A stretch of DNA of 64,000 bases from JADJSS01 sp046329815. GTDB lineage: Bacteria; Bacteroidota; Bacteroidia; Chitinophagales; JADIYW01. The notes beneath the pieces are model-generated. The model had not been told where the DNA came from. It worked only from the letters and a program-made list of their open reading frames with translations, and did no database searches. This document shows positions 24,537-33,090 of the stretch, in pieces; the stretch's first letter is position 1, and each line of letters starts with the position of its first letter. Made by a program: the position numbers and the translations under genes. The DNA is taken from contig JAXLTY010000002.1 of the NCBI GenBank assembly GCA_046329815.1, positions 1 to 64,000 on the forward strand, in the 5' to 3' direction.

Positions 24537-26473
24537 TTTGAATACACAAGCTTAATCAAATTAAATAGCAATTGTTGTCTTTCTTCAATTGCTTCCTTAT
24601 CTAATAACCCTTCTGAATTTGGCATATAACTTTTAAAAGAATCTTTGATTGGATGTTTACAATTTTTCAATGAAGCTTTATTGATTGAATTGGTTAAGAT
24701 TCTATTCCAAATAAAACCACTATTGGCATACGAATCAAATTTTTTCTTGTAAATAGAGTTTTGTAAACTAATGTTTTCATTCCCTTTTAAAAGCAATAAT
24801 GCACCTAATCTATTACGTTGTTCATTAAACTGCTTCTCATCAAATTCGTTGTTAGAATCTTTGAACTGGTTCATGATTCTTTCTTCATTTGCAAACATAT
24901 GTTCAATATGGAATCCATTTACAGGACTATTGCCACTATTAGCAATAAAATAATGCTTTTCTTGCTTTGAAAAAGACTGTTCATTAAGAATATCAGCTAA
25001 AAAATTATCTATCCTTGCTAGAACTATTTTTGTAAATCTTCCATCAAGCTTAGAAGATTTGAAATTGTCATAAGTAAAGATATCATTGAATGTTGATATA
25101 GATATGCTCTTTGAGTTAAAATAAGCTACAATTACTTTATCAAATGAAGTTTCAATTTCGATTAAAGATTTATTTCTGATTTCTTTATTCAATTCAAGAA
25201 TTATTCTTTGGTCATTATCCCAGTAATGCCCGACCAATCTCGCTATTGTATAAAATTGATCTATTTTCTTTGCTACCAGACTAATCTTTTCATCTTCCTC
25301 AGGATCATTTAATATCAATGCAGAAAGTATTAATAAGAATTGAGAACTTTGTTCATTTGCATGATTTGATGATACATAAATATCGCTTTCTTCATGTGCT
25401 ATTTTGGCTATTTTTAAATACAGATTGTAGTAATACTTAAAGTCATTCTTGATAAAATTTTCAATTTTTTTAGGATTTGAGCGATCTAAGTCCTTTATAA
25501 TTTTTGAGTTTGAAAGTAAATTCCTATGGTATTTTCCAGAGAATGTTACATATTGGCTGATATTATCTGCATATTTAGCTCGGAAATATGTCCTAAAGAA
25601 TTCATCTACTTGCGTGTAATTTTTATCTTTGGAATAAAAGGTTTTTAAAGCTATATTCCAAGTCGTATTACAGTCCTCTTTTACTTTGTCTTCAAGAACT
25701 CCGAGTAGCATTCCTTTCAAAACTTCATGAGGCTCTAGTTCCTTACCTCTATCATTTGCAGTTTCAAAAATCATCGCAACATCAGCTTTATCTTTTATAA
25801 TCTGTTCTATTATTAAGACTTTTTCAGAAAGATTGTAATAATAATAATTGTATTTAATCGAATCAAATCTTCCATCTTTGTCGAAGAAGTACTTATCATA
25901 ATATTTTGAGATAATAGTATAATTATCTGCTAGATTTCTTTGAGTAATGTTGGATTTGTCGGTTTCAGAAATGTTTGTACAATCAAAGATTTTTTTAATT
26001 ATCTCATTGCGGTCAATATTTGAGATTTTGAAATTTTTGTTTCCAGCTTTATCTTCTTCATAGATCTTTTCACCAATTAGTTTATCCACATTCAATCCGT
26101 TAGTAGGATTAGCTTTTCCTAAATGAAATAATTTTATTAGAATCAAAAGAATTGTGGTTAGTCTTTGTTGTCCATCAACAATGAATATGTTTCCACCTTG
26201 CTCATTAAGCATAATTGTGTTTAGAAAATAAGCTTTAAAATTTTCAGTCACATCTTTTAAGATCGCACTTAACTCATCTTTTTTGTACCTTCTATTAATC
26301 AGCATATTATTTTCAAATCTTAATTCAATATCAATTAAAAGTTGGGTTACAATTTTATAATCCTTATCATCGCTCCAACGATAATCTCTCTGATAGACAT
26401 CAAGACTATAAGGCATGGTTTTACCGAATATAAAATCCAAATCTCTTTCTTCTACTTCTATTAATTTTGCCAT
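24533..26473 (-). CDS. DUF262/DUF1524 protein (GmrSD-like type IV restriction nuclease)
   Basis: This is a 646-residue protein. The DUF262 part has VYQRDYRWSDD (about 26-36) and the signature VDGQQRLTT (99-107). The C-terminal DUF1524 part has FHIEHMF (about 520) and QRNRLGALLLL, the His/Asn pattern of an HNH-type nuclease. The GmrSD family binds a nucleotide with the DQR-like motif and degrades modified, glucosylated DNA of phages. It is a single fused polypeptide here. It lies between a transfer ATPase and RadC/ArdC, separated from the OLD/UvrD operon by one gene. Together they make a small defence region. Its exact target cannot be read from the sequence. Confidence 0.8.
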   Translation of the reverse strand: MAKLIEVEERDLDFIFGKTMPYSLDVYQRDYRWSDDKDYKIVTQLLIDIELRFENNMLINRRYKKDELSAILKDVTENFKAYFLNTIMLNEQGGNIFIVDGQQRLTTILLILIKLFHLGKANPTNGLNVDKLIGEKIYEEDKAGNKNFKISNIDRNEIIKKIFDCTNISETDKSNITQRNLADNYTIISKYYDKYFFDKDGRFDSIKYNYYYYNLSEKVLIIEQIIKDKADVAMIFETANDRGKELEPHEVLKGMLLGVLEDKVKEDCNTTWNIALKTFYSKDKNYTQVDEFFRTYFRAKYADNISQYVTFSGKYHRNLLSNSKIIKDLDRSNPKKIENFIKNDFKYYYNLYLKIAKIAHEESDIYVSSNHANEQSSQFLLILSALILNDPEEDEKISLVAKKIDQFYTIARLVGHYWDNDQRIILELNKEIRNKSLIEIETSFDKVIVAYFNSKSISISTFNDIFTYDNFKSSKLDGRFTKIVLARIDNFLADILNEQSFSKQEKHYFIANSGNSPVNGFHIEHMFANEERIMNQFKDSNNEFDEKQFNEQRNRLGALLLLKGNENISLQNSIYKKKFDSYANSGFIWNRILTNSINKASLKNCKHPIKDSFKSYMPNSEGLLDKEAIEERQQLLFNLIKLVYSN

Positions 26474-26664
26474 AATGTATGATTTTAAGTGAATTCTAAA
26501 AGTAACAATATTATTGTATATATAAAAGAATCTAAAAATATATCTACTAAGTCTTATACTAATGACTCCATATTATCTTCTATTAATGCAAGTTGGTGAT
26601 AATATTTTGAGGGTTTGAATGGACATAAACTCAATTCAAATATTGCTCATTTAAAACTAATCAC

Positions 26665-27144
26665 ATGACACTACCACTAACATCAATTTTGCTTGATGAC
26701 GCAGTAGCAGAAATTCAGGTAGCGTACAATCTACGCATTAAGCATAAAGACCGCATTAAGGTTATTGAAGCAACCATTGCAGAAAAGCTATTCAGGCACA
26801 CATGGAATCCTGACAAATTAGAATTGCAGGAAACATTTAAAGTAATGCTCTTAAACAGAAACAACCAACTCTTGGGAATTGCAACTGTATCAGAGGGCGG
26901 CATTTGCTCAACGCAAGTGGATACAAGATTGCTTCTCGGCATTATCCTTAAATCTATGGCAGTTGGCGTTATCTTGGCTCACAACCATCCATCAGGAAAT
27001 TGCATGCCATCTCACTTGGATTTTAAACTGCATGAGATTGTATATGACAAATGCAAGTTCTTTAACATTGAGGTGTTGGATCACATCATCTTAACGGCTG
27101 ACAGTTTTTATTCATTCAATCAAGGCAGAGCGTATGGAAACTAA
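26665..27144 (+). CDS. RadC-like JAB-domain protein
   Basis: This is a 159-residue protein. The C-terminal JAB/MPN metal site is visible as AHNHPSG followed by a D at SHLDFKLHE, with VSEGG as its first strand and LDHIILTADSFYSF at the end. RadC-type proteins on mobile elements often lack the N-terminal helix-hairpin-helix part, as here. Their role on such elements is unclear; metalloprotease-like or DNA-repair links are suggested in the literature. It overlaps the ArdC-like gene by 11 bases and reads with it, so the two are translationally coupled. Confidence 0.85.
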   Translation: MTLPLTSILLDDAVAEIQVAYNLRIKHKDRIKVIEATIAEKLFRHTWNPDKLELQETFKVMLLNRNNQLLGIATVSEGGICSTQVDTRLLLGIILKSMAVGVILAHNHPSGNCMPSHLDFKLHEIVYDKCKFFNIEVLDHIILTADSFYSFNQGRAYGN

Positions 27145-28066
27145 CAGCATTATCAAAGAGATTACCATGAAGATTATCTACCTACTTGATAAAGTTGTTA
27201 CAGGAGATTTTCAAACATGGTTGCCTTTATCAGGTCTTGCATACAATCCTGTAACAAAGCACACTTACACAAGTGTTAACCAACTATTGCTTTCTTTTGC
27301 CATAATGCAAAAGAATTATGAAGTGAATAACTGGCTTACGTTCAACCAAATCAAAGATGCAGGCGGTAGCGTTCTGAAAGGCGAGAAATCCACATCTGTA
27401 ACCTTTACCGATGTTATCTATTTCCTGAACGACCAAAAGATTACCGCCAAAGACGCAAAAAGGCATCTGTCAGAAGCGCAGGCTAAAAATCCGAGCATTA
27501 CTACCTACAAGGAAGTTGGCATCAAAACTAAGCGTTTTTTAAAGTATTACTTTGTCTTCAATGTTGCTCAGACTAAGGATTTGCCTGAGATATTGTTTAC
27601 GAAAGGACAAGAACCATTAACTGAAATTGAACGCATTGCGCAAGCAGAGCATTTACTAAAACAGCATGATATTATTTGCATCAATGCAGTTGGCGATTCT
27701 GCACATTACAACTATGTAACAGATGTAATTCAAATGCCATTTGCAAAACAGTTTGAAAATTCTGAACACTATTATGCTGTCTTGTTCCATGAGTTAATTC
27801 ACTGGACAGGACACGAAAGCAGATTGAACAGGTTGTTCAGTAAGAAAGGTAGTCCTGACTATGCTTTTGAAGAATTGATTGCGGAATTGGGCAGTGCATT
27901 TTTATGCGCGCATTATCAAATTCCTGCACCTCTTACGTCAACAACAGCTTACGTTAAGTCTTGGCTGACAGTATTACAGAATGACCGCACTTACTTGTTG
28001 AAAGCGATGAAGTTTTCTGACAATGCGATGAGTTATTTAATTGAAAAACAAACCATCTGTGCATAA
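27134..28066 (+). CDS. ArdC-like anti-restriction protein
   Basis: This is a 310-residue protein. The N-terminal ssDNA-binding part has SVNQLLLSF, WLTFNQIKDAGGSVLKGEKST, the typical ArdC pattern. The C-terminal zincin part has FHELIHWTGHESRLNR and EELIAELGSAFLC, giving a HExxH zinc site and a downstream Glu. Such proteins protect incoming single-stranded DNA from restriction during conjugation. I use the ATG at 27134, which overlaps the RadC gene end; a second ATG at 27167 would shorten it by 11 residues. It ends inside a terminator stem. The protein supports the mobilizable nature of this element. Confidence 0.85.
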   Translation: METNSIIKEITMKIIYLLDKVVTGDFQTWLPLSGLAYNPVTKHTYTSVNQLLLSFAIMQKNYEVNNWLTFNQIKDAGGSVLKGEKSTSVTFTDVIYFLNDQKITAKDAKRHLSEAQAKNPSITTYKEVGIKTKRFLKYYFVFNVAQTKDLPEILFTKGQEPLTEIERIAQAEHLLKQHDIICINAVGDSAHYNYVTDVIQMPFAKQFENSEHYYAVLFHELIHWTGHESRLNRLFSKKGSPDYAFEELIAELGSAFLCAHYQIPAPLTSTTAYVKSWLTVLQNDRTYLLKAMKFSDNAMSYLIEKQTICA

Positions 28067-28074
28067 CAGATGGT
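28051..28074 (+). terminator. Terminator of the RadC-ArdC operon
   Basis: AACCATCTGT/ACAGATGGTT is a perfect 10-bp stem with a 4-nt loop, followed by TTTAT on the plus strand. The ArdC stop codon lies within it. Confidence 0.8.
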
Positions 28075-28097
28075 TTTTATTTTGTATTTATAATAAA

Positions 28098-28122
28098 AAA
28101 CCTATCAAAAAAAGATAGGTTT
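28098..28122 (-). terminator. Terminator of the tyrosine integrase gene
   Basis: AAACCTATC/GATAGGTTT is a 9-bp stem with an A7 loop (T7 on the minus strand), followed on the minus strand by TTTATTATA. It immediately follows the integrase stop at 28126. Confidence 0.8.
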
Positions 28123-28125
28123 AAT

Positions 28126-29343
28126 TTAGTCTTCGATTATTTGATTGTGGTAATCATCCATGTCGTCACTCGGTAAGCTATCCAAATAAATTTGCGTTGT
28201 CTTGATGTTATCGTGACCAAGCATTTCAGATATTCCCATGATGGGAACTTTTAAGTTTTTAGCACGAGTTGCAAAGCTATGACGAGAAACATACGAAGTG
28301 AGATTTTGCTCAATTTCGCAAAGAGTTGCTAACTTCTTTAACTTCTTGTTGTAGCGATGCCGTGACCATTCAACATCTTTGTATTGATCTGCAATGTCAA
28401 TCCTTTTGATGATGTCAAAGATAAACTTGTCCTTTTCTTTGCCTTGAACATACAGATTTAAGATTGTTGCAATTTTAGGCGTAATCTTAATATCTAAAGG
28501 TTGTTCTGTCTTTTGCCTTGCATAAATAATTCTTCCATCAATTAAATCCTTTACTTGCAAGTGTGCCATGTCAGCAAAGGGTAAGCCACGAGTATAATAA
28601 CAGAACAAGAAATAGTTGCGTGTATGATATAGTTCATGGTCTTGTGTTAATTTCAAATCTTCTATTTTCTTTATGGCTGTAATGTTGATGGCACGTTTTC
28701 GAGTCTTGGTCGTCTTAATACTGTAATTCTTAAAAGGATATAATTCTTGATCGATTACTCCTTTCTTGATTGCGAAATTAAAGACGGCTCGAATAGTACG
28801 CATATAGACTGCAAGTCCGTTAAGCGCATTCCCTTTGGACAAATGGTCGGCTTCAAGACTAAGCAAAAAATTGTAGTTAAGCGCAGAAAATGACAAATCT
28901 TTTTGATTGGTAAACTTCTTCAAGATGCTCATCACGTCTTTGTAAATGCGAGCTGTTCCGATTTTCTTGTTAGCTGCTTTTTCATCGATTATTGACTGCA
29001 TGAAACCAAAGAATGATGTTATTTGTGAACTGTTTTTAATAAGGTCTCGGATTTCTATCGAAGTGAGCGCATCAAGCTTTTTTGCTTCATCAAGCTTGGT
29101 AATAATGTCAACTGCAATAGCTAGTTTTTTTCTTAAATAGTTATTCAGTCTTGCAACGGACTCCGTACCCTGATAAGAAGATTTGACAATGCGCTTCTTC
29201 TCGTCAAAGTCTTTTTCATGAAAAGAATAACCCATTGCCATTTGGCTTAATACGGTCTTATGCGTTATCCGCATAAGGAGTGGAAACGTACCGTCTTTTT
29301 TAGGAGAGCGATAATCGAGTGAATATACGACTGTCGTGTTCAT
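28126..29343 (-). CDS. int: Tyrosine recombinase (phage-type integrase)
   Basis: This is a 405-residue protein. The N-terminal arm part begins with NTTVVYSLDYRSPKKDGTFPLLMRITHK. A core-binding segment (about 110-190) and the catalytic domain (about 225-385) follow. Catalytic residues are visible: Arg in YYTRGLPFADM, Lys in ARQKTEQP, His-x-x-Arg in RHSFATR, His in GHDNIKT and nucleophile Tyr in QIYLDS. Enzymes of this type integrate elements into tRNA 3' ends and use arm sites, which fits the tRNA-Val ends here. Unusually, it lies about 11 kb from the nearest end, next to the mobilization block. It has its own terminator. Confidence 0.9.
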   Translation of the reverse strand: MNTTVVYSLDYRSPKKDGTFPLLMRITHKTVLSQMAMGYSFHEKDFDEKKRIVKSSYQGTESVARLNNYLRKKLAIAVDIITKLDEAKKLDALTSIEIRDLIKNSSQITSFFGFMQSIIDEKAANKKIGTARIYKDVMSILKKFTNQKDLSFSALNYNFLLSLEADHLSKGNALNGLAVYMRTIRAVFNFAIKKGVIDQELYPFKNYSIKTTKTRKRAINITAIKKIEDLKLTQDHELYHTRNYFLFCYYTRGLPFADMAHLQVKDLIDGRIIYARQKTEQPLDIKITPKIATILNLYVQGKEKDKFIFDIIKRIDIADQYKDVEWSRHRYNKKLKKLATLCEIEQNLTSYVSRHSFATRAKNLKVPIMGISEMLGHDNIKTTQIYLDSLPSDDMDDYHNQIIED

Positions 29344-29482
29344 GGTTTATTAAGTTTTGTGGTGAAACAATCTGCATGGCTTGCATGCGTTACTTTTGTT
29401 TCATCATATAAGAGTGATTTGTAATCACAAAGCTTTGCAATTGTGACAGCCTATTCACTTCTACATTTTTATTGTTATGTAA

Positions 29483-30295
29483 TTACCTTTCTATCGAATG
29501 CTCATTGTCTTTACTATTACCTCTTATTGCATTGAACTGTTCTTTTATATCAAGTTTTTGTAACTGAGAACTATCAAATCCAATTGTTTTGAAACGGTAC
29601 TTTTTATTTCCCTTTACTATTCCTGTTAAAATTCCTTTGCGTTCGTATAACTCAAAATCTTCATCTTTCAAATGCTTATAAAACTCCTTATAGCTTGATG
29701 ATTGCTTAATAAGATTAATTAAGGTTGTTTTATACTGCTCTTTAATAGTTTGCCCATTTGTTCTCTTACGTACCTGATATTCTTGTTCGTTTATTCGCTC
29801 TTTTTTCTTGTCATGATTTACTACGGAATGAACTAGTTCAGGATATTTCTGTATGTGATATTGTTGTAGTTCTTTCTTAATTTCTTTGAATGCTTCTTTT
29901 GATATTCTGACTGAACGACCTGTATATATCTCGACAGGCGAAATCATGAAATGCAGGTGTGCATGCCTCTTATCCATATGTAGCGTTCCTACTCCGATTA
30001 TGTTGTCGCCACGCAATTGCAAATACTTATTGCCTATATCTTTCATCTTTGCTACCGTAATATTTTTATAGTCGTCTTTTGAAATGGAAATAATATCATG
30101 AAGAATTTTATTGTTGTTGATTCTTTTAATAACCCTGTTTTGCTCATTCATCTTGAACTCATGAACCCATTCCGCTAAGGAATTACCTTTTATGTTCTTT
30201 CTTAAAATGACATTATTTGAATCTTCACTTTTAAACAGGTAATTCAACAAATTTTTATAGGTTGCTGTTTTTCTTGATAAAGATTTCAGGATCAT
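29483..30295 (-). CDS. Relaxase / mobilization nuclease
   Basis: This is a 270-residue protein. HMDKRHAHLHFMIS is the His-x-His metal-binding motif (HUH type) and an early TYKNLLNYLF segment has Tyr residues that could be the nicking residue. It would cut one strand at oriT and pilot it into the recipient. The C-terminal part is basic. It ends in ...HSIER, a tail shared in form with two other proteins in the element (34231 and 39461). It sits one base downstream of the accessory gene, so it is tightly coupled. It is the last gene of the operon that begins at 34725 or 34196. Confidence 0.85.
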   Translation of the reverse strand: MILKSLSRKTATYKNLLNYLFKSEDSNNVILRKNIKGNSLAEWVHEFKMNEQNRVIKRINNNKILHDIISISKDDYKNITVAKMKDIGNKYLQLRGDNIIGVGTLHMDKRHAHLHFMISPVEIYTGRSVRISKEAFKEIKKELQQYHIQKYPELVHSVVNHDKKKERINEQEYQVRKRTNGQTIKEQYKTTLINLIKQSSSYKEFYKHLKDEDFELYERKGILTGIVKGNKKYRFKTIGFDSSQLQKLDIKEQFNAIRGNSKDNEHSIER

Positions 30296-30296
30296 T

Positions 30297-30749
30297 TTAT
30301 TTCTTCTTTATAAGTATCTCATTCCGTATTGATTCCAATATCTTGTAAAGAATTTCATAGTTATTACTGCCAAGCCATCTGCTGTTCTCTTTTGCTTCAA
30401 TGGCTTCAATCTTTGTTTTGAAATGTTGTAACAATTGTAAAATCTCTTTATATACAAGTGAATTTTCAATGACATAATTCTGATTAATTTCTGCTTTGAC
30501 CAAGAGTTTAACAAGACCTACGACATCAGTATTATAATGCTTTGACCTGTGCCTGATATGCTGTATTTCCGATTTAGGAAATGAAATATGAAATACCCTT
30601 TTATCCTTACGCTTCTGTCGTTTAAGTTCCTTGTTATATTCCCTGTAAAACCGCTTCTTCATTTCAGCCATAGACTGCTTGTTTGCTGTATCAACAGCAT
30701 GTTGTTGTAAGTACAACCAAAGTTTACTATTGCGTTTAGGTTGAGCCAT
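30297..30749 (-). CDS. MobC-like relaxosome accessory protein
   Basis: This is a 150-residue protein. The N-terminal half is very basic (KKRFYREYNKELKRQKRKDK), followed by VFHISFPKSEIQHIRHRSKHYNTDVVGLVKLLVKA, which resembles ribbon-helix-helix DNA-binding proteins of the MobC type. The C-terminal part is helical. It lies directly upstream of the relaxase and overlaps the VirD4-like gene by one base (TAATG). This position fits a relaxosome protein that bends oriT DNA for the relaxase. Confidence 0.65.
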   Translation of the reverse strand: MAQPKRNSKLWLYLQQHAVDTANKQSMAEMKKRFYREYNKELKRQKRKDKRVFHISFPKSEIQHIRHRSKHYNTDVVGLVKLLVKAEINQNYVIENSLVYKEILQLLQHFKTKIEAIEAKENSRWLGSNNYEILYKILESIRNEILIKKK

Positions 30750-32158
30750 TACATTCCTATTAATGGTATTTCATCAGGCAGTTCATCAAATAACTCTGGT
30801 ACAGGCTTATTCAATTCATGCATTACTAAAGGCTGATCGTAATATGGCTTCAAGCTTAATAAAACAGGATCAAAATTTGTGTATAGTAGTATTGCTTTTC
30901 CTGCATCCATCTTCCTAATCTCCGACATGGTTTTCAGTTCCCTGTTCATTGTCTTTCCGTCAATCGTATAGCTGTACTTTCCAAGTTCCTGTTCTAAATT
31001 ATGAAGCGTTGTTGCATCTGTTTGTGAATGAAAATACATGCGAGCTGCGCAGTTATTTATAATTGTCTTTGCAACGTGTTCTCCATATCGGCTGTATAGC
31101 TGTGAATACGATTGTATGAGAATGCCTAGTGAAATATGGTACTTTCTCACGTTGGAAATTATCGTATCTATATTGTTTATATATAACGAACTGAATTCAT
31201 CTAATAAGAATAGAACTCTATATTTGTCACTTGGCATTGGTAATTCGCTCATCAACGATGAAATAATGTCAGTAATAAGCATGCTGTTCAACATACTGTA
31301 ATAACTCATGTTTAGCACATCGCTTTGGATAAAGATTGCTGTAGGCTCAGCTCTCATATTGGAGAAATCCAACGTGTCATAACTGCATATTCGTTGCACA
31401 TTGGGATCATTGAAAATAGTAAGACAACTCAAAGCGGAAGCAATGATATTCATCTTTAATTTGTTGTCCATTGCTAAAATATTCTTGTATCTATTGATTA
31501 ACTGTGGTGAGTTTGTATTAATCACCAATCCGTCTATAAATGACGGATTGGCTGTTAAGAGTTCAATAAGGTGTAAGACATTTATCCAATTAAAATATTG
31601 CGGATCGCCATTATAATAAAGAACTTCCGCAAAGAATGTAATAAGGCTCTCGCTTTGAAATGACCAGAATGCATCGCCTGTTCCCTTGCCTAGACTTGCT
31701 TGTACTATTTGATGTGCTTGTATATGAATTTCGTTTACAGATTTTATATGCCCTAAGCTGTTATAACCGCATGAGATATCAGGCTTGCTCCAATTGATAA
31801 CCTTGACCTTATATCCTGCTTTTAAAAGCATAAACGTTAATAATTCGTAAAGCTCGCCTGACGGATCTGTAACTACAAAACTTTCTTTTCTTCTCCAAAG
31901 TGACATAGCACTCACAATTGAACTTTTGCCAACTCCAGAATTTCCACAGCATAGGAAATTTGCAGTTTTGATTGGAAGCCAATTTGTGCCATCAGGACTA
32001 AAACCTGTATTATTTTTATTCAATAGTTCTTTTGCATTGATGAAGTGGTCTGTATAATTATGGCTTTGCTCTTTGGCTGTTATTTCCCTGCTGATGCCTG
32101 TGATACCACTATCAAATCTTTTAAGTCCTTCATGAAGTAATGATGAAAAATAACTCAT
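30749..32158 (-). CDS. VirD4/TraG-like coupling ATPase
   Basis: This is a 469-residue protein. Walker A is GNSGVGKSS (about 74-82), VTDPSGELYELL follows, and Walker B is VLFLLDEFSSL (about 310-320), with IQSYSQLYSRYG and MYFHSQTDATTL further on, the usual VirD4 arrangement. It would dock the relaxosome to a secretion channel provided by a helper. There is no clear N-terminal membrane segment; small membrane proteins encoded upstream (32180-32347 and 33087-34196) could anchor it, which is inference. Its stop overlaps the accessory gene by one base. Confidence 0.85.
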   Translation of the reverse strand: MSYFSSLLHEGLKRFDSGITGISREITAKEQSHNYTDHFINAKELLNKNNTGFSPDGTNWLPIKTANFLCCGNSGVGKSSIVSAMSLWRRKESFVVTDPSGELYELLTFMLLKAGYKVKVINWSKPDISCGYNSLGHIKSVNEIHIQAHQIVQASLGKGTGDAFWSFQSESLITFFAEVLYYNGDPQYFNWINVLHLIELLTANPSFIDGLVINTNSPQLINRYKNILAMDNKLKMNIIASALSCLTIFNDPNVQRICSYDTLDFSNMRAEPTAIFIQSDVLNMSYYSMLNSMLITDIISSLMSELPMPSDKYRVLFLLDEFSSLYINNIDTIISNVRKYHISLGILIQSYSQLYSRYGEHVAKTIINNCAARMYFHSQTDATTLHNLEQELGKYSYTIDGKTMNRELKTMSEIRKMDAGKAILLYTNFDPVLLSLKPYYDQPLVMHELNKPVPELFDELPDEIPLIGM

Positions 32159-32179
32159 AGCTGAAAATTTTAATAGTGA

Positions 32180-32347
32180 TTAAATATTCATCTTCTTTAC
32201 ATTCAGATGCTCCTCAATCTTGCTAACAATAATATTCAATATGAAAATGATTATCTTAGAAGCTATCAAAAAAAGAAGTAGGAATAGATTGAAGATTGTT
32301 TTAAGAATCTGCTTTATTAATTGCCATATAATGCTTTTCTTTTCCAT
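32180..32347 (-). CDS. Small membrane protein of the mobilization operon (55 aa)
   Basis: ATG at 32347 and TAA at 32180-32182 define 55 residues. The centre is hydrophobic (IFNLFLLLFLIASKIIIFIL), enough for one to two spans, with Lys-rich ends (MEKKS and NVKKMNI). It lies 21 bp upstream of the coupling ATPase and 11 bp downstream of the exported protein gene. The tight packing in an operon supports it as a real gene. It may anchor the coupling ATPase, which lacks its own membrane segment. Confidence 0.6.
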   Translation of the reverse strand: MEKKSIIWQLIKQILKTIFNLFLLLFLIASKIIIFILNIIVSKIEEHLNVKKMNI

Positions 32348-32358
32348 TTGAATATCCT

Positions 32359-33090
32359 TTAATGCCTTAATAAATTATCCTGTATATACACTTTCGCTCC
32401 GTAAGCTTCATAGAACCGCTTATAGAAATGAGCCATCACATTAAAGAGTTCATCGTCCCGCTCATTTCTGGGATGGTGTACAAGATAGATTGTCATTCCT
32501 CTTAAATTCTTTACTGTATTGCCTTGCAAGAGTACCATTTCAATTAAGTCAGGGTCTTTCTTTAAAAGCTTCATACTGATGGGATCGAAGCATGTAAATA
32601 TTTTATTATTTTCCTGTAAATCACTTGCGCAAACAATAATCTTGTTCTTTGCTTTTGTATCAGACAATTCATTAACTGCATTTAGAAATGGCAGGAATAT
32701 TTTAGATTGCTTCTTGGCAGATTGTTCCGCATACATGTTTTGTATAACTGTATTAAGCTGTTTAGTAAGCTTAGACATGGTACGTTTACGTCTTTGGGAG
32801 TTACCTGTAATAAAGCTTTCTTTAGGTAAGTGGAATTCCTGTACAGGGTTGATGTGATAATTAGACAATGCTTCTGTCTGTATCGTAATATCTTCCTTGC
32901 TTGTGAAATTATTCGTAGCTAAAGTCATGACTTCATGGGCTTGGACTTGTGTCGAATCCTTGTCGGTAATATCTACGAATAGCTTAAGGAAAGCATCATT
33001 AGTATCTGAATGATTGTTTGAAAAATAGTATGCTGCACCTGTTGACGTAAGCGCAATAACTAATGCGATGATTGTGTGAGTTGCTTTCAT
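32359..33090 (-). CDS. Membrane-anchored protein, possible VWA-like fold
   Basis: This is a 243-residue protein with an N-terminal hydrophobic anchor (IIALVIALTSTGAAYYF). LKLFVDITDKDS about residue 37 resembles the first strand of von Willebrand A folds, where D-x-T/S-x-S binds metal, and KNKIIVCASDLQENN about 148 resembles the fourth strand with its conserved Ser-Asp. The 70-125 region is basic. The C-terminal half continues with alternating strands and helices. The call is a fold-level guess. It overlaps the coiled-coil membrane gene by four bases (ATGA). Confidence 0.5.
   Translation of the reverse strand: MKATHTIIALVIALTSTGAAYYFSNNHSDTNDAFLKLFVDITDKDSTQVQAHEVMTLATNNFTSKEDITIQTEALSNYHINPVQEFHLPKESFITGNSQRRKRTMSKLTKQLNTVIQNMYAEQSAKKQSKIFLPFLNAVNELSDTKAKNKIIVCASDLQENNKIFTCFDPISMKLLKKDPDLIEMVLLQGNTVKNLRGMTIYLVHHPRNERDDELFNVMAHFYKRFYEAYGAKVYIQDNLLRH

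Noticed and set aside
29344..29482. oriT between relaxase and integrase
   Set aside because: The gap contains weak inverted words (GTGAAAC...GTTTCAT; TCACAAAG...TTGTGA) but no recognisable nic consensus, and it is also the promoter region of the integrase.
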